A stretch of 64,000 nucleotides of DNA from Micromonospora inositola. GTDB taxonomy: Bacteria > Actinomycetota > Actinomycetes > Mycobacteriales > Micromonosporaceae. Positions 51,900 to 60,648 of this stretch are shown here, in pieces. Position numbers and translations under genes: made by a program. The notes under the pieces are model-generated. The model saw nothing but the letters and a program-made list of their open reading frames with translations, ran no database searches and was not told the DNA's origin. The stretch is taken from assembly GCF_900090285.1 (NCBI RefSeq), contig NZ_LT607754.1:4056001-4120000 (forward strand). The letters run 5' to 3'. Every line of letters begins with the position of its first letter. The first letter of the stretch is position 1.

Positions 51900-54218
51900 T
51901 CAGCGGCGCCAGCGCAGCGGGCCCGGACGCACCGACCAGAGCAGCCGCCGCCACCACGGGCGGGCGTCCCGCAGCGCCGACACGTACCCGTGGGCGACCA
52001 CCGCCGCCCGCTCCGCCTGCTCCGGGGTCGCCGTGCCCGGGGCGAAGGCGACCTGGTTGAGCAGCCCGGCCAGCTCGTCCACCGCCACCGCCGGCGGGCC
52101 CACCTCAGTGGGCGTCGCCGCCCGGGCCGCGGTGAGAACTCGCCGTGCCGACTCGGCCACCTCGGCCGCCGCCAGGTCGTCGCCGACCGGGTGGCCGGCC
52201 AGCCGCAGCGCGTCGGTCACCTCCCGCCAGGCGCCGGCGATCCGCCCACCGGGGTCACCCCGCCCCAGCCGGGCCCCGGTCAGGCTCCGGCGCAGCGCGG
52301 CGAGGGTCAGCAGCACCAACCCGACCAGCAGCACCAGGCCGCCCGCGCCGGCGCCCACCAGGACCGGGGTGGAGAGCCCGGACCGGTCGTCCGCCGGGCC
52401 GGACGCGGCCTCGGCCGGGGGCGTCGCGGTCGGCTCCACGGTCGGCGCGGGCACCTCCGACGGGGGCGGGTCGTCCGGGGTGGGACGGAAGTCCTCCTCC
52501 ACCGGGCGCGGCTGCTCATCCGGCTGCGGCATCGGGTCGAACGGCACCCAGCCGACCCCCTCGAAGAGCACCTCCGGCCAGGCGAACGCGTCCGCCGCGC
52601 GGACCGGGCCGTCTCCCCGGGGCTCGAAGCCCACCACCACCCGGGTGGGCAGCCCGGCCAGCCGACCCAGCACCGCGAACGCCGCGGCGAACTGCTCCGA
52701 GGTGCCCCGCTGCCCGCCGCCGTTGCGCGGGCCGAAAAGGAAGAAGGCCAGGTTCGGGTACGCGTGCCCGCTCGGCGCGTCCGCGGTGACCCGGTAGTGC
52801 TCGGCGAGGAACTGCTCGATCGCCGCGGCGCGGGCGTACGGGGCGCCGTTGGACTCGGCGAGCTGGGCGGCGAGCCGGCGCAACGGCTCCGGCGTCCCGT
52901 CGGCCACCCGCAGCACCCGGGACACCGCGTCACCCGCCGGCACGTTCGCCGTGGCCAGCAGGTTCCCGCCGGGGCGCTCCCGCATCGAGGTGACCGTGTA
53001 GCGCAGCCCGGGAGCCAGCCCCTCCGGCCGGATCAGCGTCCCGGTCGCCGGGTCGTACGCCACCCGGGCGCCGGTGATCTCCCGGGGCGTGGCGACCGCC
53101 GGCAGCAGCCGCCCGGTCAGGTCGGCCACGGTGATCTCCTGGCGGACCGTGTCGGTGGCGCCGCCCGCAGCCGGCTCCACCGCCGGCAGGATCCGGCCGG
53201 CGTTGCGGTAGGTGGCCCCGACCCGCCAGGTCACCCCGTCGTAGTCGTTGAGCACGGCGAGCCGGATCCGGGCCGCCTCCCGCCCCGACCCGCCCGCCTC
53301 GGTACGGACCTCCAGCAGTCGCTGGTCCGGGTTCAACGCCCAGCCGGAGATCCGGATCAGGGGGTTCTCGTCCAGCGACTCGATCTGCGGTGGTTCCACG
53401 TACCGGCGCGGGTCCACCGGGCGCTCGTCCACCTGAGCGGCGACCACCGGGGCGAGCAGGGCGGCGAGCCCGACCACGACGGCCACTCCCGCCGCGCCGG
53501 CGGCGAGCAGCCGGACCCGGACCGCGGCGCGTACCGCCGGAGCGAGGCCGGCCGTCGGGTCGCCGCCCGCCGGCCCGTCCCGCCACGGCAGCGCCGCCAG
53601 GCCCACCGCGGCCACCGCCGCGAACGCCACCGTCGGCCAGATCGCCGGCTGCGCGTTCGGGCCGACCACGTAGAGCGCCCCCGCGTAGAGCAGGGCCGGC
53701 GGCAGGTAGCCGAGCAGCACCCGGCCGGCCCGCAGCGCCACCTCCGCGCCCGCCAGGCCCGCGAGCCAGGCGGCGACCAGCGGCAGCAGCACCGTGTCCG
53801 GCGCCGGTTCGACCGGGATCATCGCGGTCAACAGCCGCGGGATGGCGTTGCTGGCGGCGTCGGCGGTCAGCGCGCCCAGGCTTCCCGGCAGGTCGGCGTG
53901 CGCGGCGGCCAACCGCAGCGCCAGCGCGGTCCACCCGGCCAGGGCGAGCACCGACAGCGGTGCGACCAGCCAGGACGCCAACCGCCGGGCGGCCACGCTG
54001 ACCAGCACCGAGCCCACCGCGGCGCCGACCATCAGCCGGGTCAGCAGCGGCCCCGCGTACACCCGGTCGAGCACCACCCCAGCCAGGGCGATCATGGTGA
54101 TCAGCGCCACCGGCACCGGCACGGCGCCCAGCACCCGCACCACGGCCCCGCCGCGCCGCTCCGCCGGCGGCGGGGGCCCGGTCGGCGCGTCCGCCTCGCG
54201 GGGCGGCGCCAGGCTCAC
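51900..54218 (-). CDS. Transglutaminase-like membrane protein (TgpA/DUF3488 type) without catalytic Cys/His
   Basis: 772 residues. About seven N-terminal helices, an exported transglutaminase-core-like region, then a late helix (LVGAGAGGLVLLVGLVLLTL) and a cytoplasmic tail. The core segments GTSEQFAAAFAVLGRLAGLP and DAFAWPEVLFEGVGWVPFDP are present, but the places usually holding cysteine and histidine read serine and phenylalanine. Such proteins occur with MoxR and DUF58. The GTG at 54218 overlaps the DUF58 stop by four bases. Last gene of the operon. Confidence 0.85.
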   Translation of the reverse strand: MSLAPPREADAPTGPPPPAERRGGAVVRVLGAVPVPVALITMIALAGVVLDRVYAGPLLTRLMVGAAVGSVLVSVAARRLASWLVAPLSVLALAGWTALALRLAAAHADLPGSLGALTADAASNAIPRLLTAMIPVEPAPDTVLLPLVAAWLAGLAGAEVALRAGRVLLGYLPPALLYAGALYVVGPNAQPAIWPTVAFAAVAAVGLAALPWRDGPAGGDPTAGLAPAVRAAVRVRLLAAGAAGVAVVVGLAALLAPVVAAQVDERPVDPRRYVEPPQIESLDENPLIRISGWALNPDQRLLEVRTEAGGSGREAARIRLAVLNDYDGVTWRVGATYRNAGRILPAVEPAAGGATDTVRQEITVADLTGRLLPAVATPREITGARVAYDPATGTLIRPEGLAPGLRYTVTSMRERPGGNLLATANVPAGDAVSRVLRVADGTPEPLRRLAAQLAESNGAPYARAAAIEQFLAEHYRVTADAPSGHAYPNLAFFLFGPRNGGGQRGTSEQFAAAFAVLGRLAGLPTRVVVGFEPRGDGPVRAADAFAWPEVLFEGVGWVPFDPMPQPDEQPRPVEEDFRPTPDDPPPSEVPAPTVEPTATPPAEAASGPADDRSGLSTPVLVGAGAGGLVLLVGLVLLTLAALRRSLTGARLGRGDPGGRIAGAWREVTDALRLAGHPVGDDLAAAEVAESARRVLTAARAATPTEVGPPAVAVDELAGLLNQVAFAPGTATPEQAERAAVVAHGYVSALRDARPWWRRLLWSVRPGPLRWRR

Positions 54219-55369
54219 CACCGACGGACCCCGTCCCACTCGGCCGCGAACTCCGCGCCGTCCGCCGCGTCCACCACCACCAGGCCGGCCGCGCCGGCCG
54301 GCGTCGGCTCCGCCGCGCCGAGGACCCCCACCAGCACCGACGGGTACGCCCCGCGCAGCGCGCCGACGTGTCCCAGGTCGCCGCGGCCACCCGGCCCGGT
54401 GAGGAAGACCAGGGTGTCGCCGAGCCGCTCCTGCCGCAGCCGGCTCGTCGAGGTCCGCAGCACGTCATCTCCGGCGTCGGCCAGCTCGACCGCGGCGAGC
54501 CGGTCCAGCGGCCCACCGGCGCCGGCCGGGCCCCCGTCGGCGGGCACGACCAGCAGCAGGCTCACCGGCAGGTCCTCCCGGACCGCGGCGGCGACCACCG
54601 ACGCCGCCGCCTCGCAGCCGGCCTCGAAGGACTCCGCCACCCCGTCGACCCGCTGCGGGTGCGCGGCCGCCCGGTTGTCCAGCACCACCACGATCCGGGG
54701 CAGGCTGGTGTCCACGTTCTCCCGGACCATCAGCTCGCCGACCCGGGCGCTGGTCCGCCAGTGCACCCGGCGCAGCTCGTCGCCGACCACGTACTCGCGC
54801 AGGGAGTCGAAGGTGATCGAGCCGTGCGGCACACTGTCGGTGCGGCCGTCGAGGCTCCGCCCGGCCCCGGTCGGCACCGCGCGCAGCGGATGGATGCGCG
54901 GGTGCACCCAGACCGGCACGGTGCCCCCGTACGGGCGGGCCATCGCGACCAGCCCGAGCGGGTCGCGCCGGGTCACCTGCAGCGGGCCGACCGGCACCAC
55001 GCCCCGGCGGCGGGTCGGCACGTCGTAGCGGACCGTGGTGTCCCGGCCGGGACGCAGCCGCAGCAGCGGCACCGGCACCAGCGCCGCGCCGCAGCGGTCC
55101 TCGGCGACCAGGTTGGCCGCCCGCAGCCGCCCGGTGTTGCGCACGGTCAGCGTCATGCTGGCCGGCTCGCCGCGGGCCACCCGGTCCGGGTCGGCACCGC
55201 GCTCCACCGCCAGCCGGGGCCGCCACGCGGCGGTGACCAGCGCGTGCCCGACCGCGACGGCGGCCGCCGCGCCGAGCACGGTCAGCTCCGGGTACGCGTA
55301 CCGGAAGCCCACGCCGAGCAGCGCGACGGCGGCGACGAGCAGCCCGACACCACGGGCGGTGATCCCCAC
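54215..55369 (-). CDS. DUF58-domain protein
   Basis: 384 residues. Two N-terminal helices (GVGLLVAAVALLGVGFRYAY region) precede a beta-rich part and the DUF58 motif FDSLREYVVGDELRRVHWRT, then a von Willebrand A-like domain starting RIVVVLDNRA. DUF58 proteins pair with MoxR ATPases, perhaps in assembling or chaperoning envelope complexes. ATG is 3 bases after the MoxR stop. Confidence 0.9.
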   Translation of the reverse strand: MGITARGVGLLVAAVALLGVGFRYAYPELTVLGAAAAVAVGHALVTAAWRPRLAVERGADPDRVARGEPASMTLTVRNTGRLRAANLVAEDRCGAALVPVPLLRLRPGRDTTVRYDVPTRRRGVVPVGPLQVTRRDPLGLVAMARPYGGTVPVWVHPRIHPLRAVPTGAGRSLDGRTDSVPHGSITFDSLREYVVGDELRRVHWRTSARVGELMVRENVDTSLPRIVVVLDNRAAAHPQRVDGVAESFEAGCEAAASVVAAAVREDLPVSLLLVVPADGGPAGAGGPLDRLAAVELADAGDDVLRTSTSRLRQERLGDTLVFLTGPGGRGDLGHVGALRGAYPSVLVGVLGAAEPTPAGAAGLVVVDAADGAEFAAEWDGVRRW

Positions 55370-55372
55370 GGC

Positions 55373-56368
55373 TCAGCCGTGCACCGGGGCGGGCTGGCCG
55401 GACGGCAGCGGCACCGGCACCGAGGCGACCGCCTGGCGCAGCACCTCGGCGGCGGTCACCCCGCGCATCTGCGCGTCCGGGGTGAGCAGCAGCCGGTGCG
55501 CGAAGACCGGCTCGACGAGTGCCTTCAGGTCCTCCGGCATGATCCAGCCCCGCCCGTCGATCAGCGCGTACGCGCACGCCGCCCGGGTCAGCGCGATGAC
55601 GCCGCGAGGGCTGACCCCGACCCGCACCTGCGGGTGGCCACGGGTGGCCGCGGCCAGCCGGACCGCGTACGTGTAGAGCGGCTCGGCGATGTGCACCCGG
55701 CGGGCCATCCGCACCATCTCCCCGAGGGCGGCGGTGTCGGTGACCGCGCTGAGCGAGTCGGGGGAGCGGACGGTGGCTCCGCGCAGCACCTCGATCTCGA
55801 CGGCCTCGTCCGGGTAGCCGACCGACAGCTTCACCAGGAACCGGTCGAGCTGGGCCTCCGGCAGACGGTAGGTGCCGTCCATCTCCACCGGGTTCTGGGT
55901 GGCCACCACCAGGAACGGCTGCGGCACCGGATGCCGGACGCCGTCCACGGTGACGGTCCGCTCCTCCATCACCTCCAGCAGCGCCGACTGGGTCTTCGGT
56001 GACGCCCGGTTGATCTCGTCGGCGATGACGATGTTGGCGAAGACCGGACCGGGGTGGAACTCGAAGCCGCGGGTGGCCTGGTTGAAGATGGTCACCCCGG
56101 AGACGTCCGACGGGAGCAGGTCCGGGGTGAACTGGATGCGCCGCCACTGGCCCTGCACCGTGGCCGCGATCGCCCGGGCCAGGGTGGTCTTGCCGACCCC
56201 GGGCACGTCCTCCAGCAGCACGTGCCCCTGGGCGAAGAGCGCGGTCAACGCCAGCCGGACCACCTGCGGCTTGCCCAGCACGACCGCGTTGACGTTCTCG
56301 GCCAGCCGGGCGGCGAGGGCGGCGAAGCCCTGCACCTCCGCCTGGCTGAGCGGTTCGGGGGTGTTCAC
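55373..56368 (-). CDS. MoxR-family AAA ATPase
   Basis: 331 residues from a GTG at 56368. Walker A DVPGVGKTTLA, Walker B ADEINRASPKTQSALLE, sensor-1 VATQNPVEMDG and arginine finger region YRLPEAQLDRFLVKL are all clear. MoxR proteins act as chaperone-like ATPases with DUF58 and vWA partners. Second gene of the operon, 34 bases after the FN3 gene. Confidence 0.93.
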   Translation of the reverse strand: MNTPEPLSQAEVQGFAALAARLAENVNAVVLGKPQVVRLALTALFAQGHVLLEDVPGVGKTTLARAIAATVQGQWRRIQFTPDLLPSDVSGVTIFNQATRGFEFHPGPVFANIVIADEINRASPKTQSALLEVMEERTVTVDGVRHPVPQPFLVVATQNPVEMDGTYRLPEAQLDRFLVKLSVGYPDEAVEIEVLRGATVRSPDSLSAVTDTAALGEMVRMARRVHIAEPLYTYAVRLAAATRGHPQVRVGVSPRGVIALTRAACAYALIDGRGWIMPEDLKALVEPVFAHRLLLTPDAQMRGVTAAEVLRQAVASVPVPLPSGQPAPVHG

Positions 56369-56402
56369 GTGCGCGCGTGCTCCTCGACTGGGTGGTACGC
56401 CG

Positions 56403-59048
56403 TCAGCAGGTGGGCAGGACGTTGATGTTGTCGCCGCCCTCCAGGTTGAGCCAGGCCCACGGGATGTAGTTCCGCCCCGAGTAGTCGACCTGCACCCACC
56501 AGGTGCTCTGCTTCTGATTGTTGTAGATCCAGGAGTCGACGTTCTCACCCTGCTTCTTGCAGTACGCCTTCAACCGGGTGCCGGGCTTCGCCCAGCCGAC
56601 CTGCTTGGCGTTGAGCTGCTGCGGCACCGAGAAGATCTCGTTGCCGTTGCGGCCGGACACGTCGGCGTCGCAGTAGGTGCGCTGATCGCCGCTGGGCCCG
56701 TTGTTGCAGGTGGCAATCCCGTACAGCGGGTCGGTCGACTGGGCCTTGGTGGCGGTGCCGTTGCCGGCCGCGTTGGTCGCGGTCACCGTCACCGTGTACG
56801 CCGTGCCCGGGGTCAGCCCGGTGACCCGCAGGCTGGAGCAGCTCCCGCTGGCGGTCTTCCCGCCGGTGGCGGCCGAGCAGGTGGCGTTCCCGCCGCCGGC
56901 GTCCACGGTGAACGACACCGTCACCGACGTCGCGTCGGCCGACGAGCCGGTCACCGTGATCCGCGGCGCGGCGACCGTCCGGGCGGTGGTGCTGGCTTCC
57001 GGCCCGGGGCCGGCCTCGTTGACCGCCTTCACCTTCACCGTGACGTTCTGCCCGTTGCCCAGACCGCCGACCGTCGTCCGGGTGTCGGTCACCTCGCTGG
57101 TCTTCCCGCCGACGTCCACCAGGTACTTGGTGACCGGGCGGCCGTTCTCCACCGCCGGCGCCCACTGCACCGCCACGGTGCCCGGCTGGTCGGCCACCGT
57201 GGACGCCTTCAGTTCGGTGGGCGCGCCGGGGGCGGCGAACGGCACCACCGTGTTACTCACCGGAGAGGCCTTCGAACCGGCGCCCTTGTCGTTCACCGAC
57301 ACCACGGTGAACGCGTACTGGGTGCCGTACGCCAGCTCACCGGCGGGGATCACCAACTCCGTCTTCGTCGACTCACCGGCCGGGGCGGTGGCGCCGGCCG
57401 AGGCGGCGGTGACCGCGTACCGGGCGATGGTGTTGCCCTGGCCGTTGGCCGCGGGCCACTTCACCAACACCGTGCCGTCCGGGCGGGCCCCGGCGGTGAC
57501 GCTGGCCGGCGAGTCGGGCACCGCCGCGGTCGGGGTGACCGGGTTGCTCTTGCGGGCCGGCCCGTCGCCCTTGGCGTTGACCGCGTGCACCGAGAACGTG
57601 TACGTCTCGCCGTTGGTCAGCCCGGTGATCTCCACCGCGCGCTGGTTGGCGCCCACCTCGTGGCGCTGGTCGGCACCCTCCACCACGTACCTGGTGATCT
57701 CGGCGCCGTTCGCGGCGGCCGGCCGCCAGCTCACCCGGGCCGAGGCGTTGCCCGCCGCGGCGGTGACGGCGCGCGGCGCGCCCGGCTTGCCCACCCGGGG
57801 CTTCTTCGGCGGGGGCGGCGGCGGGGGCGCCGGCGGCGGGTCGCCGCCGAGCACGTCGTTGGCGTACTTGTTGACCTCGCGGACCTGGTTCTTGTCGTCG
57901 ACCACCCGGGCGGTCGGCGAGTTGGGCGCGTTGATGAAGAGGTGGTTCTCCCGCACCTCCAGCTCCAGCGGGCCGGAAGTCCCGGAGCCCTTGATGGTGT
58001 CCACCAGCTTGCCGTCCGCGTCGAACGAGTAAACCGTGCCGGTCGCCTCGTCCGCGCAGTAGAAGCGGTTCGCCCAGGCGACCGCCGGGCTGAGCCGGTC
58101 ACCGGCGCCCGGCACGGTGAACTGCCCCACCTCCGCGCTGTCGCGGACCACGTGCACCCGCCGCTCGCCGGCCACCGTGACCGGCACCTGGGGCCCGCTG
58201 GTCCGCACGGGCAGCGCGCCGGGGGAGGCCATCTTGAGGTTCGCCCGCTCCGTCCGGCCGCCCCGGACCGTCACCAGCGACGCCGAGGTGCGGTCGAGCA
58301 CCGCGACGCCGGAGTCCAGGGTGGAGACCGCCAGCTCGTGGCTGGGCTCGGCCACGTCGTACGTCTCGACCCGCTTGGGGCTGAGGCCCGCCGGCGGTGC
58401 CGCCCCGGGGGTGGCGGGCAGTGCCGCGGCGGTGATCGCCGAGACGGTGCCCTCGCTCGGCACCGCGATCCACAACCGGCCCTCGCCGTCGAACGAGCCG
58501 CCGGTGATGCCCGGCGGGTAGCGCACCGGCTCGCCCACCGGGGTCAGCGAACGCGGGTCGAACTGCCGGACGATGCCCTGCACCGCGTCCACCACGAACG
58601 CGGCGTCCTCGTGCAGCGCGACGTTCACGCCGAAGCCGGGGGTGGTGGGGGTGGTCGCGGTGATCTGGAGGGTGGCCAGGTCCAGCGAGCTGACCTGGCC
58701 GGTGTTCAGGTCGCGCAGGATCAGCAGCCGGTCGGTCTGGGTGACCTGCAGCTGGTGCCGCCGGGCACCGGGGACCTCGACCCGGGTGTCGACCCGCGCG
58801 GTGACCCCGTTGACCCGGGCCATCTCGCTGCGGGTGGTGCTCCACAGCCAGGAGCTGGCGTCGTAGTTGGCGACCGTGTTGTCGGCGGCGCCCAGCCCGA
58901 GGACGGTCAGCCCCATGGCGGCCAGCAGCGCCGCCACGGTGCCGATGGTGACCAGGCCGCCCCGCATCCGGGAACGGGGTCGGGGCGTGCCCGCCCCGGT
59001 GCTCGCGACGTCCTCGATGGTGACCACTGCCGGCTGCCTGCTTCCCAT
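56403..59048 (-). CDS. Secreted/membrane FN3-repeat protein leading the MoxR operon
   Basis: 881 residues. A single helix (GTVAALLAAMGLTVLGLG) anchors an extracytoplasmic part: first a propeller-like region (about 60-430), a proline hinge, then at least four fibronectin type III domains (for example ITRYVVEGADQ, VTKYLVDVGGK and GLTPGTAYTVTVTA), and a C-terminal Cys-containing SH3-like end (WWVQVDYSGRNYIPW). No enzyme motif. ATG 59048 shares a base with the stop of the third tnpB (TAATG), so the TnpB insertion touches the start; a clear ribosome site is missing. Confidence 0.88.
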   Translation of the reverse strand: MGSRQPAVVTIEDVASTGAGTPRPRSRMRGGLVTIGTVAALLAAMGLTVLGLGAADNTVANYDASSWLWSTTRSEMARVNGVTARVDTRVEVPGARRHQLQVTQTDRLLILRDLNTGQVSSLDLATLQITATTPTTPGFGVNVALHEDAAFVVDAVQGIVRQFDPRSLTPVGEPVRYPPGITGGSFDGEGRLWIAVPSEGTVSAITAAALPATPGAAPPAGLSPKRVETYDVAEPSHELAVSTLDSGVAVLDRTSASLVTVRGGRTERANLKMASPGALPVRTSGPQVPVTVAGERRVHVVRDSAEVGQFTVPGAGDRLSPAVAWANRFYCADEATGTVYSFDADGKLVDTIKGSGTSGPLELEVRENHLFINAPNSPTARVVDDKNQVREVNKYANDVLGGDPPPAPPPPPPPKKPRVGKPGAPRAVTAAAGNASARVSWRPAAANGAEITRYVVEGADQRHEVGANQRAVEITGLTNGETYTFSVHAVNAKGDGPARKSNPVTPTAAVPDSPASVTAGARPDGTVLVKWPAANGQGNTIARYAVTAASAGATAPAGESTKTELVIPAGELAYGTQYAFTVVSVNDKGAGSKASPVSNTVVPFAAPGAPTELKASTVADQPGTVAVQWAPAVENGRPVTKYLVDVGGKTSEVTDTRTTVGGLGNGQNVTVKVKAVNEAGPGPEASTTARTVAAPRITVTGSSADATSVTVSFTVDAGGGNATCSAATGGKTASGSCSSLRVTGLTPGTAYTVTVTATNAAGNGTATKAQSTDPLYGIATCNNGPSGDQRTYCDADVSGRNGNEIFSVPQQLNAKQVGWAKPGTRLKAYCKKQGENVDSWIYNNQKQSTWWVQVDYSGRNYIPWAWLNLEGGDNINVLPTC

Positions 59049-60463
59049 TAGTTGCTCATAGCTGAGCGGTTCGGATAATTCGCTCTCCGCTCAGCGATGG
59101 CCGGGCTGGAGTCCTGGACCGGCAGTCTGGTCCGGTGGCGATCGGTCCGGTCCTGCAGGATCTGCTTCACCTTGTGGTGTGGGGTGTGCAGGGCGATGTC
59201 GGGGTCGCCGGCTCGGTGCAGGATGTTGATCGCGGCGTTCACGTCGGCCTGCCACACCACCCCGCACGGAGTGCAGTGAAACCGGTCCCCGCTGCGTCGG
59301 CCGAAGGCGCCGCAGCGGTGACAGGTTTGTGAGGTGTAGGCGGCGTTGACGTGCACGAGCGCAGAACCTCTGCGCTCCGACACGTTTCTTAGGGCCTCGG
59401 CGGTGACCCCTTTGGTCCACCCGGCGAGGCGCCGGTTGATGTTCTTGCCGAGCGTCTTGCGCCCGGCGAAGCGTTTGGTGAGGTCTTCGGCGACCACGGT
59501 GGCGGCCTTCTCCACGACCTCGTGTACGGCGGTGAAGATCTCCGTGCGCACCCGCGCCCGGTACCGGGCCGCCTGCCGATCCCGCTTCACGGTCCCGAGA
59601 TTGTTGACCTTGATCCGGTGCGCCTTCGCGTGGTTACCGCGCAGGGCGGCGGTGTTGGCGATCGACCGCAGTTTCGCCCGACGCCGGTTACGTTCCTTCA
59701 ACCGATCCGACTCGCTGGACAGCACCACGCCGAGCTGTACACCGTGGGGCTGGCCGTCGGAGTCGGTCAAGGCTTCGGTGTAGCCCTTGTCCACACCGAC
59801 CGTCGCATCGCCGCACGGCCGCTGCGACGACCGCATCTCCGCCGCGTCGATCTGATAGTGCACCTCAACCCGACCACCGCGCAGGATCAGCCGCAGCGTG
59901 CCCGTCGGCGCGACAGCCGTCGACAGCGGGATTTTTACCATCTTGCGGGGCTCAAGACCGGGAACCGCCAACCACAACCGGCTCTGCCCATCGACGGCGG
60001 TGTTGTACTTGTCGGCGCACACGACGATCTGATCGTGTGTGCGATTTCTCCCGCGCTTCCAGTGCTTGCGCATCTGCCGAGCCAGGAACGGATCACTGGC
60101 CCACTGGTCGGCCCTCAGCGTGGTGAACATCCGCTTGCGCTCGGCGCCAGCGTTGGTGCGTCGGCCGATGGCCCACTGGACCTCGACCTTGGCCGCCGCC
60201 AGGTTCGCGGCGATGTCGGCCATCGCGTCGCGGACGGTTTCCTTCCACGCGTTCGCCAACACGCCGAACCGCACGTGCGTGCCGTCAGCCAACCACCGAT
60301 CCCGCACCTGCCGGTCCCGCAACCCGGCCCCGACACCGTTGATCGAGCCGTAACGCTGCCACATCTCACTACGAACCCGACCCAACCGACGGGCCTGCTC
60401 CACCAGTGCGGCGTACTTGCCCGGGTTCAGGCGGGCCGAGTAGGCGATGCGGGTGACCTTCAT
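59048..60463 (-). CDS. tnpB: TnpB-family RNA-guided nuclease, third copy
   Basis: 471 residues, divergent from the other two. Active-site positions are intact: VGVDKGYTEALTD (RuvC-I), VVAEDLTKRFAG (RuvC-II), WQADVNAAINIL (RuvC-III), zinc finger CHRCGAFG and CTPCG. The N-terminal WED/REC-like part opens VTRIAYSARLNPGKYAAL. GGGGGA lies just upstream of the ATG at 60463. No TnpA. Its stop overlaps the FN3 start, so the four-gene FN3 operon may now depend on transcription through tnpB. Confidence 0.9.
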   Translation of the reverse strand: MKVTRIAYSARLNPGKYAALVEQARRLGRVRSEMWQRYGSINGVGAGLRDRQVRDRWLADGTHVRFGVLANAWKETVRDAMADIAANLAAAKVEVQWAIGRRTNAGAERKRMFTTLRADQWASDPFLARQMRKHWKRGRNRTHDQIVVCADKYNTAVDGQSRLWLAVPGLEPRKMVKIPLSTAVAPTGTLRLILRGGRVEVHYQIDAAEMRSSQRPCGDATVGVDKGYTEALTDSDGQPHGVQLGVVLSSESDRLKERNRRRAKLRSIANTAALRGNHAKAHRIKVNNLGTVKRDRQAARYRARVRTEIFTAVHEVVEKAATVVAEDLTKRFAGRKTLGKNINRRLAGWTKGVTAEALRNVSERRGSALVHVNAAYTSQTCHRCGAFGRRSGDRFHCTPCGVVWQADVNAAINILHRAGDPDIALHTPHHKVKQILQDRTDRHRTRLPVQDSSPAIAERRANYPNRSAMSN

Positions 60464-60648
60464 TGATCATCCCCCACGGTCAGAAAGGAAAGCAACACAA
60501 GTCGCTGCTCCCCGTATCGGTGTGGGAGGTGCCTACGCACGGTCGACCCTCCCATAGCCGGGAGCCATCATAGGGGCCAGCCGAGGACCGTGGAACCCGC
60601 ACCGTCCTCCTGTGGACAACCAGCGGGGTCCCGGGTGGACGGCACCAG

